DNA of 64,000 bases from Frankia alni ACN14a (GCF_000058485.1 NC_008278.1:6814962-6878961), one strand, 5' to 3'; shown: positions 43,857-53,516, numbered from the stretch's first letter. Made by a program: numbers and translations. Notes: generated by a model not told the origin, from the letters alone.

Positions 43857-46481
43857 ATGGGTATCGGTGAAGAGATTCGGGCACGTCGCCTCGGCGGCGC
43901 CCGCATCTCCGCGCAGCGGATATTCACCGACCGGCTTTCCGAGGCGGAGGCGTTCGCCGGCAAGGTCGACCAGTTGCGGCAACTGCGGGCAGAGCATCCG
44001 GACGTGACCCTGGATTTCGGCGCTGCCCGTCGCAACGTCCTCGCCTTCTACGGCGACGGGGGGATAGGGAAGACGAGCCTGAGCCGTGAGCTGGAGCGTC
44101 GATTCCTCGCCGCCGACCGGAAGAACCGCCAGGCCGTCCGCATCGACTTTTCCGAGCCGGCCGCCCGCGATCCCGAACTCTACATTCTGCACCTGCGGGC
44201 CGGCCTCGCTCCACTCAAGGACTTCCCGGCGTTCGACACCGGCCTGGCCCTGTACTGGGCGCGCCAGAATCCTGGGGTCGCGCTCGCCGACTTTATCGCG
44301 CACCAGTCGTCGCTGGGGACGGCCGCCCAGCGGCAGCGTTTCGCCCGCGAGCTGTCGGAATTCACACAGAGCGTCCTCGACAACGCGGGCCTGGTCGTCG
44401 GGGGCGCCAGCCGGGCGGCACGGTTCGCCTGGCGGCAGATCCAGAACTCACGGGTTGTGCGGGATCTGCGGAAGAACTGCCCGTTCTTCGAGGCCTGCGC
44501 GACCGAGCAGGACACCGAACAGCTGCGCCTACACCTCCCGCTGCTGCTGGCCTGGGACCTCATGCGCATCCAAGCCAAGCACAGCACCGGCATAGCGATC
44601 TTCCTCGACACGTTCGAGCATGTGTCGGGCCAGCGGCGTTCGGCTCGGCTCGGTGATCTCGAAGACAGCGTGGTCCGCAGCGCCTTCTTCCTGCCGACGT
44701 CGATGTTCGTCATCACCTCCCGTCGCCGGCTGGACTGGGCCGCCGACATCCGCTCACCGTCGTTGGAGTTCTGCGGGCCGACGGTGTGGCCCGGACTGAC
44801 CGACGGTCCCGCATCCGACCAGCATCGCGTCGGGATGCTCAGCGCCGAGGACAGCGCGGACTACCTCGAGCACTGCCTGGCCGACGACGCCGGGGAGCCG
44901 GTCATTCCCGCCGCGCTACGACGCGAGGTCGCCCGGCTGTCCGAAGGCATGCCGCTCTATCTCGACGTCGCCTGCAACCACTACCTGGCGCTGCTCGGCC
45001 GCGGGCACACACCGGCCGTCAGCGACTTCGCCGGCGGGCTGCCCCAGATCGTGATGCGCCTGATGGAGGACCTCGACGATCCGCAGTCCGATCTGCTGCG
45101 CGCCGCCGCGTTGCTGCGCGTCTTCGACCGGCGCACGCTGCGCGTCGCGCTACCCGAGCTCCGCTCCTCCGCGGTCGAACACTTCCTCGACCGCAGCTTC
45201 GTCCTGCACCGCGAGGACGACATCTTCTCCATCCACGAACTGCTGCAGGCCTCCGTCCGACTGCAGGACTCCTTCACCGCCAACCCGTGGTCCGCCGAGG
45301 AATGGGCCGCTGTCGCCGGCCGCCTGGTCGCCTACTGGTCCGCGCTGTTCGACGATCCCGACTCCGCGCTCTGGCAGGACCGCCGGACGCAGGCCCTGGC
45401 CTTCTGGCAGCTCGTCGGGCTGTACAGCACGCTCGGGACCAGCATCCCCGAGCTGGCGTACATCATCATGCAGGTCCAGCTCCGCGGAGTCTGGGCCACT
45501 ATCGACGCCGGCCGCGACCAACCCGAGGCTCTGCTCACCGAGCCCGGCCGGAGCCTGCTCACCCTGCTCGACGGGATGATGGAACGCCAGATCGGCGACC
45601 TCCAGCGCACCATCGACCTTCTCGCACCGTTCAGCACCGACTCGCCGCAGCCGATCGAGAACAACCTGCGGCGCCTGGCCCTGTACTACCTCGGCGAGAC
45701 CTACGACCTGCGTGGCGGTGGTGATGCCGCCGCCACTTTCCAGACCCTCGCCACCGGGCACGACGACCGCCTCGCCCACGAAGCCCTCATCGCCCTGGCC
45801 CACTCCCGATCACGCGACGGCGACAACGTGGCCGCGCTCGCCCTCGCGCAGCGCTTCGACCCGGACCTCCGCGACGGGGAACTGCGCTACCGCCTCCACG
45901 AACTCCTCGGCCACATCTGGTGGTGCGCCGGCGCGTTCGACCGCGCGGCCCACCACTTCGCCCTCACCCGGCAGACGGCCGAGGAGCAGGACTCACCGTT
46001 GCTGCTCGCGCTCGCCCGGCGCCACCTGGCCCTCGCCCAGTGCTGGAGCAATCCCATGCTCGTCCTCGCCGAGATCGACGAAACCGAGCAGCTCAACCGC
46101 GACCTCGGCCTGCCTCCCGGCATCGCGCAGTGCCAGATGTCCCGCGCCACGGCCCTCATCGGCCAGGCTCCGCTCGCGACCGTTGACGAGCTCCTTGGCG
46201 CCGCCACCGACACCTTCACCGCCGGGGGCTACCTGGACGACGCCATCGGCCCGGTTGCCATCGGAGTGTTCGCCGCCGCCGCCCACGGCGATCTCGAGCT
46301 CGCCAATGCCCGCAAGGCCGTGCTGTTCGAGCGGGCCGAAGGCCGCCGCGTCCGCCACTGGCTCGCCGCCGCCGACATCTGGACCCTCGGCGCGGACCCC
46401 CACGGCCGAGTCACCTGGCCCGAGGGGACAGAAGTCAGTGTCGCCGCCTGGACGGCGCCACTGCTCGCCCGGCGACGGTGA
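43857..46481 (+). CDS. STAND-type NTPase with TPR-like C-terminus
   Basis: 874 residues. Signal-transducing P-loop ATPase: Walker A in FYGDGGIGKTSL (about residues 65-76), Walker B in IAIFLDTFEHV (about 247-257) and a sensor-like MFVITSRRRLDW. A winged-helix-like region and an all-helical C-terminal half with TPR-like periodicity (ALALAQRFDP, HHFALTRQTAEEQDSPLLLALARRHLALAQ) follow. No N-terminal effector domain (nuclease, TIR or protease) is recognisable, so any effector is novel, very short or supplied in trans. Proteins of this build act in antiphage defence or regulation. First gene after tRNA-Ala. Confidence 0.82.
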   Translation: MGIGEEIRARRLGGARISAQRIFTDRLSEAEAFAGKVDQLRQLRAEHPDVTLDFGAARRNVLAFYGDGGIGKTSLSRELERRFLAADRKNRQAVRIDFSEPAARDPELYILHLRAGLAPLKDFPAFDTGLALYWARQNPGVALADFIAHQSSLGTAAQRQRFARELSEFTQSVLDNAGLVVGGASRAARFAWRQIQNSRVVRDLRKNCPFFEACATEQDTEQLRLHLPLLLAWDLMRIQAKHSTGIAIFLDTFEHVSGQRRSARLGDLEDSVVRSAFFLPTSMFVITSRRRLDWAADIRSPSLEFCGPTVWPGLTDGPASDQHRVGMLSAEDSADYLEHCLADDAGEPVIPAALRREVARLSEGMPLYLDVACNHYLALLGRGHTPAVSDFAGGLPQIVMRLMEDLDDPQSDLLRAAALLRVFDRRTLRVALPELRSSAVEHFLDRSFVLHREDDIFSIHELLQASVRLQDSFTANPWSAEEWAAVAGRLVAYWSALFDDPDSALWQDRRTQALAFWQLVGLYSTLGTSIPELAYIIMQVQLRGVWATIDAGRDQPEALLTEPGRSLLTLLDGMMERQIGDLQRTIDLLAPFSTDSPQPIENNLRRLALYYLGETYDLRGGGDAAATFQTLATGHDDRLAHEALIALAHSRSRDGDNVAALALAQRFDPDLRDGELRYRLHELLGHIWWCAGAFDRAAHHFALTRQTAEEQDSPLLLALARRHLALAQCWSNPMLVLAEIDETEQLNRDLGLPPGIAQCQMSRATALIGQAPLATVDELLGAATDTFTAGGYLDDAIGPVAIGVFAAAAHGDLELANARKAVLFERAEGRRVRHWLAAADIWTLGADPHGRVTWPEGTEVSVAAWTAPLLARRR

Positions 46482-46491
46482 GACGCCACCG

Positions 46492-47277
46492 CTACCGGGT
46501 GCGGTCCCGTTCGGCTGCCGCGCTGCCATACAGGTGGTGCAGCCAGTTGTAGTGGAACAACCCGCCATCGACCCGAACATCCGTCCCGGTCACATAACCG
46601 GCCTGCTCTGAACACAACCAGGCGATGACCTTCGCGACGTCCTCCGGCTCACCCACCCGCCCCAGCGCCACCAGCGCCGCGCTGCGCTCCCGGTGGGCCT
46701 GCGCCTCCTCAGTCGGAACCTGGCCCGTGTCGATCGCCCCCGGCGACACCGCATTCACCCGGATCCCGGCCGGACCGAGCTCCACCGCCAGCTCCTGCAT
46801 CAACATCGCCAGCGCCGCCTTGCTCATCGAATAGTCCGGACACATCCGCACCCGCGACGCATGCAGCGACAAATTGAACACGATCGACCCGCGCACGCTC
46901 CGGGCCAGCATGTGATCCACCACCGCGCGGGTCACCGCCCACGACCCGACGATGTTCGTCTGCAGCACCCGAGCGGCATCGGCCACCGGCAGTTCCAGAA
47001 ACGACCGGCCGTCCATGACCCCGACGTTGTTCACCAACACCCCGACACGAACATCTTCGGGGAGCGTCGCGAGGACGTCGGAGTTCACGGCGGCGAGGTC
47101 GTGCTCCACAAGCAGCGAGCCCGCAGGCAGATCCGCCGCTTCCAACGCGCCGCGGTCCCGGTCGACCGCCACGATCTTGTAGCCGTCGGCGGCGAGCGCC
47201 TGCGCCGTCGCCAGGCCGATCCCATGACCCGCGCCGGTCACCACCGCGGCAGACACTGAAGCATCATCGATGGACAC
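46492..47277 (-). CDS. short-chain dehydrogenase/reductase
   Basis: 261 residues from the GTG at 47277. Classical SDR with the cofactor motif TGAGHGIGLATA, LVNNVGV, catalytic Ser in NLSLHAS and YSMSK, and the late NAVSPGAIDTG. NAD(P)-dependent oxidoreductase of unknown substrate. The open frame runs further upstream but into the preceding gene. Converges on the STAND gene with 10 bp between stops. Confidence 0.93.
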   Translation of the reverse strand: MSIDDASVSAAVVTGAGHGIGLATAQALAADGYKIVAVDRDRGALEAADLPAGSLLVEHDLAAVNSDVLATLPEDVRVGVLVNNVGVMDGRSFLELPVADAARVLQTNIVGSWAVTRAVVDHMLARSVRGSIVFNLSLHASRVRMCPDYSMSKAALAMLMQELAVELGPAGIRVNAVSPGAIDTGQVPTEEAQAHRERSAALVALGRVGEPEDVAKVIAWLCSEQAGYVTGTDVRVDGGLFHYNWLHHLYGSAAAERDRTR

Positions 47278-47320
47278 AGGTGCCGATCCTAGAAGTACCA
47301 CTCGGTGCGAGACGGTAGCC

Positions 47321-48544
47321 CTACGGCTCCACCCCGACAAACCTCGCCAGCTCCGCCAGCCCCGATTGCTTCGCCCGCCGCACACTTGTCGCGTCCAGCA
47401 GGTCCGTGAGGATGTGGTGGGCCAGCTTCTGGTGCTTCAGCCACTCCGGCGTCAGCTGGCGGATGTCCTGTACCGCCCGGATCGCCCCCGGGTAGTCCCG
47501 GGTCGCCGTCCGGGCTTCCGCCACTGCCAGCACGTGCCGGGTCCAGGTTGCCAGCGGCAGGTTCTCGTCCCGCGCTACCCCCTGGGCCAGTCGCAGCGCC
47601 TGGGGTGCGTCGCCTGCCGTCATAGCGTTCTCCACCGCCATCGCGTCCACGCTCACCGGGCTGAAAGCCGCCCAGTACCGCGCGAAGTCCAGGCGCTCAT
47701 CCGCCACCCGGACCGCCGAGGCCCGGGCAATCGACAGCAGCTCCTTGGCCCGGGCCGGGCGGTTGTTGCGCGCCGCCGCTGCTGATGCCCCCTTCAGCAG
47801 CCGCCCCCAGACCGCCAGGTGCGTGGGCGACGCCGAGGCAATCGACGGCTCAATCGCTTCCGCCGCCCGCACACAGATGTCTTCCGCATCCCCGAACCGG
47901 CCCTGACGGATGAACGCCCAGCGGTAGCGATCTACCGCGCTCGCCGCCAGCACCGGGTCGCCCGCGGCCTCCGCCGCCTGGGTCGCCTGCCGCACCGCCT
48001 CGCAGGCCAAGTCCTCGTGCCGCAGCTGCATCAACACCGAGGCCGTCATCATCAAAGCCTGGGCCAGATACTGCCGGGCCGTCGCCTGCTCCTCGTTCGC
48101 GTACATGCCGGCCGCCGCAGTGAGGTCCGAGACCAGCTCCGGCAGCGCCTGCACCGCCTCCAGGTACCGCGCCTGGTGGTAGGCCCGCGTCACCGCCAGC
48201 ACCCGCCCCCGTAGCGACGCAAGCAGCAGACTCGGCCCCTCCGCCCGGCTCGCCGCCGGACCCGGCACCAACATCCGCCGCAGCGGCAGCACCGCCAGGT
48301 CTCCCGCGTCCATGACCGGACCCTCCCGCGCCTCCAGGAACGTGGCCGTCGGCACCGCCAAGGCCCGAGCCAAAGCGTGCAGCGAACTCAGCCGTACCCC
48401 ATCTTTGGAGCCTGCCTCCAGTTTGCAGACTAAATCCACCGATACGCCAGCCGCTTCCGCCAGCTCCGCCTGCGTCAGCGACCGGCGCCGCCGGACCTGC
48501 GCCACCCGCGATCCCAGCGCCCAGCTCTCCATTCCCGTGGCCAC
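47321..48544 (-). CDS. XRE-family regulator with TPR-like C-terminal domain
   Basis: About 407 residues. N-terminal helix-turn-helix of Cro/C1 type (VAQVRRRRSLTQAELAEAAGVSVDLVCKLEAG) followed by a long all-helical region typical of actinobacterial XRE-TPR regulators that bind a peptide or small ligand. Start at GTG 48544 after AGGA; an ATG at 48532 is the alternative. Upstream of the SDR by 43 bp and probably cotranscribed. Divergent from the recombinase-like gene. Confidence 0.85.
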   Translation of the reverse strand: MATGMESWALGSRVAQVRRRRSLTQAELAEAAGVSVDLVCKLEAGSKDGVRLSSLHALARALAVPTATFLEAREGPVMDAGDLAVLPLRRMLVPGPAASRAEGPSLLLASLRGRVLAVTRAYHQARYLEAVQALPELVSDLTAAAGMYANEEQATARQYLAQALMMTASVLMQLRHEDLACEAVRQATQAAEAAGDPVLAASAVDRYRWAFIRQGRFGDAEDICVRAAEAIEPSIASASPTHLAVWGRLLKGASAAAARNNRPARAKELLSIARASAVRVADERLDFARYWAAFSPVSVDAMAVENAMTAGDAPQALRLAQGVARDENLPLATWTRHVLAVAEARTATRDYPGAIRAVQDIRQLTPEWLKHQKLAHHILTDLLDATSVRRAKQSGLAELARFVGVEP

Positions 48545-48721
48545 CGCCAAATCCTGGACGTTCCGTCATGGTAGCTACGCACAGTAACCCCATCATATGG
48601 CGCCACGTCCGTTCCGGGGCCATTCGACCCGTCCCAAGCTTTCCCCATGCGCGGAACAGAGGCCATGCCGTGGCATCGGCCCCAAAACGCCACAAACCAC
48701 CGCGCGGGATGGGGTAACCAG

Positions 48722-49045
48722 ATGACAACTGCCCGGTCAGCCGCCTTCGGCTACATCGCCGTCCAACACGCCGATGAAGCCGAGATCGAGCAGTTCCATG
48801 ACGAGCTCATGGCCTACGCCAAAGACCACACCCTCGCCATCGTCGAAATCTACGTCGACCGCCGCATCATTCCCGGCAGCCTCCTGCGCCCCGGCCTCGA
48901 CATCCTCATTAGCAGCCTGAAGGAATACGACAGCGCCCGCGTGCTCGTCCCCACCGCCGACCATCTCTCGCCCGCCGATAGCGTCCGCACCGCCATCCTC
49001 GCCCACCTCACCGCCCTCAGAGCCGTCGTGGTGGTGACGGCGTGA
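48722..49045 (+). CDS. small protein resembling a degenerate serine-recombinase catalytic domain
   Basis: 107 residues. The layout follows the resolvase N-terminal domain: FGYIAVQHAD where active enzymes have GYxRVS, LMAYAKDHTLAIVEIYVD, then LLRPGLDILISSLKEYDSARVLVPTADHLS. The catalytic serine and its neighbouring arginine are not present at the expected place, so recombination is unlikely. A regulatory or structural role is inferred. Its stop overlaps the next gene start as GTGA. Confidence 0.6.
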   Translation: MTTARSAAFGYIAVQHADEAEIEQFHDELMAYAKDHTLAIVEIYVDRRIIPGSLLRPGLDILISSLKEYDSARVLVPTADHLSPADSVRTAILAHLTALRAVVVVTA

Positions 49046-49461
49046 CCATCTCCGGCCCGTCTCACCCGTCTACTCCCGACCCGAACCGCCACCCCCTGGC
49101 CCAGATCCGGGCCGCCCGCGGCTGGAGCTACCAGCAGCTCGCCCGCCTCATCGCCGCCCGCGCCCGTACCCAAGGCATCGGCATGGCCGCCGAACGACAG
49201 AAAGTCTGGCGCTGGGAACACCGGGGCGTCACCCCCGACCGCGCCACCCAACGCATCCTCGCCGAAATCCTCGGAGTGCCGCCCGAGCAGCGCGCCGCCC
49301 GCCCCTGGCCCGCCTGGCTCCCCACCGTCCAACCCGCCCCCTGCGCCTGCGACAACGCCGAGCTGCGGCGGGAGCTGGCGGAGGCCCGCGTCCGCCTTGC
49401 CGAGCTCACCTGCCAGGCCCAGCAGCGGCCGGCGTGCCGCACGTTGCAGCGGCAGAGGTAG
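49042..49461 (+). CDS. XRE-family helix-turn-helix protein, possibly truncated
   Basis: 139 residues. The HTH part (LAQIRAARGWSYQQLARLIAARAR, KVWRWEHRGVTPDRATQRILAEILGVP) resembles actinobacterial XRE regulators, followed by a short coiled coil. The C-terminus (RPACRTLQRQR) abuts the IS66 relic, so the original 3' end may have been lost. Start codon GTG within the upstream stop; likely cotranslated with the recombinase-like protein. Confidence 0.7.
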   Translation: MTISGPSHPSTPDPNRHPLAQIRAARGWSYQQLARLIAARARTQGIGMAAERQKVWRWEHRGVTPDRATQRILAEILGVPPEQRAARPWPAWLPTVQPAPCACDNAELRRELAEARVRLAELTCQAQQRPACRTLQRQR

Positions 49462-49469
49462 CAGAGGAG

Positions 49470-50403
49470 ACCGGATGATGTGCTGGCAGCAGAGCTGGAC
49501 CCCGGCGAGCTGGTCATCGTACTGGTGCCAGCCGGCGTAGTCATCGCGCGTCAGGTAGCCGTGCCAGCCGGCGAGTACTCCGGTGGCCTCGATCGCCTCC
49601 GACGAGTGTGAGCTGATCGCCGCGTACCACATCAGCCCGGGTGTCGGGGTGCGGACCACCAGCAGGTGCGGGCTGCCCGACGGGACCGTGCCGGTGGCCT
49701 CGTCGAGGATCCGGCGTAGCACGTTGACCGGCGACTCGTCGCCGCACAGCACCGCCTCGGCGCGCAGCGCTGCCTTCATCGCCTCGTCGAACCCGGCGGC
49801 CGCGAGGTCCCGGGCGAGCCGCTCGTCCGCGCGGGCGACGAACCCGGCCGAGACCGGCACCCCGAGCAGCGCACAGACCACCATCGCGGCCCGCTCGCCG
49901 GGCATGTTGCGTCGGACGCGAGCAGCACCGCCGCCGCGTGCAACCGCGGCCCGTAGGACACCGTGCCCACCGCCGCGTTCCGGACCCCCGGTACCGACCC
50001 GGCCCTGACCTCCCGACAGCAGCCACAGCGCCGCCGCGGCAGCGCCCACTCGACCTTTTTCAGCACCGGGTCGAGCAGGTACCAGACCTGCGCCCACCTG
50101 TCCGCGAGCACCTCGGCGCCAGCCAGGTCCGCCCGGCACGACGAGCACTCGGCCGGCGGGTCCGTCGGTAACGACCGGTCCGGCTTCGCCTCTCGGCGCA
50201 GCCCCGACCCCTTGCGCCCCCGCTACCCGCCCGGCTTCTTCTCCTTCGAACGGACCCGCTCCGAAGCCTGCCGCCGCCCGGCCTTCCGCTTCTCCTTCGC
50301 GCCGATCGGCTCCTTTGACGGAGGCGTCGAGGAGTTCGCACTGTCCATCGACACCCGCCGTCGCAGCTCGGCGACCTCCAGCTCAAGATCGCCGATCAAG
50401 TAA
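49470..50403 (-). pseudogene. IS66-family transposase relic
   Basis: Read leftward from about 50403, the N-terminal IS66 sequence is clear: ELRRRVSMDSANSSTPPSKEP, then KPGG followed by an in-frame TAG at about 50225, GSGLRREAKPDRSLP, CSSCRADL, DRWAQVWYLLDP and CGCCREV. Around 49905 the homology moves to another frame: MPGERAAMVVCALLGVPVSAGF, ADERLARDLAAAG, DYAGWHQYDDQLAGVQLCCQH. There the match ends and the C-terminal third is missing. At least one nonsense and one frameshift mutation plus truncation mean it is dead. Terminal inverted repeats were not found. Confidence 0.85.
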
Positions 50404-50475
50404 CTACCGCGACGTGTCCCCTCAACACAAACCCCAAGGTCAGCGACCTACGGCCGCTCACCCCTCAATGGACAC

Positions 50476-50504
50476 TTGACTATGTGTCGACTGAAATAAA
50501 TATT
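50476..50504 (+). promoter_or_regulatory. candidate promoter of the TIGR04141-like gene
   Basis: TTGACT at 50476-50481 and AATATT at 50499-50504 are 17 bp apart in an abruptly AT-rich stretch upstream of the GTG at 50554. Confidence 0.45.
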
Positions 50505-50553
50505 CGACTCTAATAGAGACCACTTCACAGCCGCCCTTGAGAGAGAGTTGAGC

Positions 50554-52218
50554 GTGGCACATAAGCCGTGGCTTCGTAGCAATATCTATCTCCTTCGGCG
50601 CGAATCAGGGCAGTCACTCACAGATCTTGTCGAGCTTGACGAAAACCCTGATAAGCGGATCGACAGGTACAATCTACGCATTGATGATCAACCGGCACTC
50701 CTGGTTCACGCCTCCGTCTCTCGAAGCCAGGCTCGCTGGTCAAAGTCCCTAACCGCATTGACTGGGGCAGAAATAGCAACGGGCAGCAGCAACCCCTCCG
50801 CCGTACTCCTGATAGATCTCGACGGACCCGTGTTCGCGCTCTGCTATGGCACGACCGGCATACATATGCTCAGCCAGCACGCAATTGAACAGGGGTTCGG
50901 GCTTCGAATCGCAATACGCGTACTCGAAGCAGAGAAGATTCGCCAGCTTACGCGTCTCTCGCTCGATAGCCGGGCACGCGTTGACCGCAGTTCAGTAGCT
51001 GGTGGGCAGGAGGTAGGTGGATTCGGCGTCGAGACATTCGCCGAGATTGTCAACCGCATCGCGGGCAGGACAAGTTCCCTGAATATCAGCTATGCGCGGG
51101 AGCGAGCCGTTTCGTTCTCCCTTGAAGGAGCGGACGGCCTTCGCCTCTATCTTCCCACCGATCCGCTTGCACTGATCGATGACCTCCGTGGGCTGCTCGA
51201 TGTTCTTCGGCAGCCACCAGCCGAGGGACTCGAATTTATCGAGAAGGTGGAGCGGCTCCGTCGCAAGGACCGCCGTATTCCCGGGCTGGATCGCCGCCTC
51301 GCCGAGGCTCTCGACGCTCCGGGCCAGCGTGCTGTCGGCCTCAGTGTGCCCGGTCCGTATCTCGATGAGCAGGAGGAGATACAATCATACGAGCTCAAAT
51401 TAGGGCGTAATCGCCGAGTAAGTGAGGAAGTAGAGCTTGAACAAATTCTGGGGTTAGTCGCTAAGATCAATCCGGAAGGGCGCCGAGCAGCTCTTCGCCG
51501 AGGTCGCATTGTGGGCTGCACCGACCGCGATGGCATGGAGCCCTGCGGACAGCCCACCGCAGCCGAGTTATGGGTTACGGCAGAGCTCCCTGGAGAGACG
51601 CCCGAGGACCCGCATCGCTACGTATTTCAGCAAGGTCACTGGTACGAAGTCCACGGGCAGGAGTACCTGGACTTCCTTCGACGCGAAGTGGAAAATATCC
51701 TCGATGCTCGCCTCCCTTGGAGCCTCCCGCCTTGGCCTATGGACCGCAAGACGGGGCGTCGGATTCACGAAGGTTGCTACAATCGCAAAGTCGCCGAAGC
51801 CGATGAGAGATTTGTCCTTCTCGACAAAAATTTGATTCGCTCGCCGACGCATCCAACCGGATTTGAAACATGCGATCTTCTTGGCCCGGACGGCGAACTC
51901 ATACATGTCAAGAAGGCTGACTCGTCAGCCCCTCTCAGTCATCTTTTCAGCCAAGGATTGATCTCCGCCGACACACTCTGCATCGATCGTGTCGCAGTCG
52001 ACCAATTAAAGGCAAAGATCTCTGCTGTAAGCCCGAATCACGCGCACCTCGTGGAGCGCCCTCGCGCCGTTGTCTATGCGATTCATCTAGCGGGCGGGAT
52101 GCTGACACCCGAGTCACTCTTCACCTTCGCCACTATAGCACTCGTTCGAGCCTACCGCCACATTTACAGCAGGCTTGGGATTCCTACCTATGCGATCGGA
52201 ATTCCATCGACTCCCTGA
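50554..52218 (+). CDS. TIGR04141/DUF6119-like sporadically distributed protein
   Basis: 554 residues from a GTG after GAGAGAG. Overall layout fits the TIGR04141 family: an N-terminal IYLLRRESGQSLTDL, a central CYGTTGIHMLSQHAIEQGFGLRIA and a C-terminal ENILDARLPWSLPPWP, CYNRKV and FETCDLLGPDGELIHVKK-SHLFSQG. The ETCDL...HVKK segment (about residue 450) looks like a PD-(D/E)XK core (acidic pair, then hydrophobic-x-Lys), suggesting nuclease ancestry, which is inference. Base composition is much AT-richer than neighbouring genes and TTA leucine codons occur, consistent with recent transfer. Convergent with the next gene. Confidence 0.7.
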   Translation: MAHKPWLRSNIYLLRRESGQSLTDLVELDENPDKRIDRYNLRIDDQPALLVHASVSRSQARWSKSLTALTGAEIATGSSNPSAVLLIDLDGPVFALCYGTTGIHMLSQHAIEQGFGLRIAIRVLEAEKIRQLTRLSLDSRARVDRSSVAGGQEVGGFGVETFAEIVNRIAGRTSSLNISYARERAVSFSLEGADGLRLYLPTDPLALIDDLRGLLDVLRQPPAEGLEFIEKVERLRRKDRRIPGLDRRLAEALDAPGQRAVGLSVPGPYLDEQEEIQSYELKLGRNRRVSEEVELEQILGLVAKINPEGRRAALRRGRIVGCTDRDGMEPCGQPTAAELWVTAELPGETPEDPHRYVFQQGHWYEVHGQEYLDFLRREVENILDARLPWSLPPWPMDRKTGRRIHEGCYNRKVAEADERFVLLDKNLIRSPTHPTGFETCDLLGPDGELIHVKKADSSAPLSHLFSQGLISADTLCIDRVAVDQLKAKISAVSPNHAHLVERPRAVVYAIHLAGGMLTPESLFTFATIALVRAYRHIYSRLGIPTYAIGIPSTP

Positions 52219-52241
52219 GTCTGATACTGTCCCCGATGCTT

Positions 52242-53516
52242 TCATCCAGGAGTTACTCGCTTCGCAACAATGGTAGATCTCCCGCTACGCAATGACTCCT
52301 CTATCGCATCGGCAACGATTTGAGTTCCGGTCCCGCGTGAGCCGATCCATCCGTCCGCCATAAGCTGCGTGAAGATGGTATTATTCAAGTATCGTGGAAT
52401 GTTCTTCAGGGCCAATCTTCGACCTCCGCGTGGACCCTTCATTGAATCGTCGTCGAGGAGCTCCTTAAAATCTTTTTGCGGCAGATAGAACCCTGGAGAA
52501 AGATCTCCCGACCTGGGGCTGAACGGCGTTGGCGTACAGAGTTTAATAAGACACGGAGTGGCGAGAAGACGTGGATCGGCAGCGACGTCCTCCGAGCATT
52601 TTTTGTCGACCTCGGCCATCCGATCGAGCTGTTTTTCAATGTGATTATCGGGGCGATATATCCATTGCCCACCATCCTCACCGCCTTCCATTCTCTTGTA
52701 TTGCACAAGAACAAAACAGCGATGGTTCTCGTGGTAGTAAATAAAATCGACGCCGAGAGTTTCCTCTACAGGAGTTCTATTGGCAGAGTACACGTATAGC
52801 CGATGATCTCCTTCGGGGCCCGGCCTCCGTAGCATGCCCCACCCATAATGGAGTGTCGGCTCTTGGATTGAATCAGCGAAATTCATCAGGTCGTGCTGGA
52901 TCAGCTGATCCTCGATCAGCCAGCCCGACATTCCGCTTAAAAATGGAACTGAAACCTGCGGATCGACGGGCGGTCGCCATGAAGAAAGCAATTCGCGTCG
53001 CTTAAAACCTGCAATGTCTAGAGCTATGCCAAAGGCATCTCGCTCCATCTCAAGAATCTCTCCAGCGTTACCCGGAGGGCCCTTTTCGGCGAGAAGATTA
53101 AACAGCTCTGCGATCACAGTAATGAGACCGGGACGTTCCTCTACAACGGCTTCTTGAAGACGCTCGGATTGATTTTCTGTAAGGGGGCCGTCGTCGTCGA
53201 GAAAGGCATGCGGTCCGCGCAAGGACTCGCGGATATCCTCGATGCGAAGCGGGGGATTTATTTGTCTAAACTCATCAACCTCAATTTTGCGTTCATAATC
53301 CGTCACCCGACGCCCCGGGTCGACAAGACCAATGCCCAACAGCTCGCCGGGTTGGGTAGAGCCCGAGACAAAGAATGCAACGCACCAACGTCGTGGGCTC
53401 CACTCTCGGTGCGGATACGCGAAGGTACGGCTGGCCGCAGGTAGACTCGCGCCGGTGAGCACCGAACGGATGATGTCATTGCAGCGCACCAGCGCAGTCA
53501 CAGCCACAAGAGACAT
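52242..53516 (-). CDS. probable PD-(D/E)XK-type nuclease of unknown family
   Basis: 424 residues. No family recognised overall, but LGVDFIYYHENHRCFVLVQYKRM (read as GVDFIYY then FVLVQYK, about residues 255-275) has the hydrophobic-Asp...Gln-x-Lys pattern of the Mrr-like nuclease core, preceded by an acidic stretch VEETLG. A helical N-terminus and a basic C-terminus (GRRLALKNIPRYL) surround it. AT-rich like its convergent partner, 23 bp away, and probably acquired with it. A restriction-like role is inferred. Other starts than ATG 53516 cannot be excluded. Confidence 0.6.
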   Translation of the reverse strand: MSLVAVTALVRCNDIIRSVLTGASLPAASRTFAYPHREWSPRRWCVAFFVSGSTQPGELLGIGLVDPGRRVTDYERKIEVDEFRQINPPLRIEDIRESLRGPHAFLDDDGPLTENQSERLQEAVVEERPGLITVIAELFNLLAEKGPPGNAGEILEMERDAFGIALDIAGFKRRELLSSWRPPVDPQVSVPFLSGMSGWLIEDQLIQHDLMNFADSIQEPTLHYGWGMLRRPGPEGDHRLYVYSANRTPVEETLGVDFIYYHENHRCFVLVQYKRMEGGEDGGQWIYRPDNHIEKQLDRMAEVDKKCSEDVAADPRLLATPCLIKLCTPTPFSPRSGDLSPGFYLPQKDFKELLDDDSMKGPRGGRRLALKNIPRYLNNTIFTQLMADGWIGSRGTGTQIVADAIEESLRSGRSTIVAKRVTPG

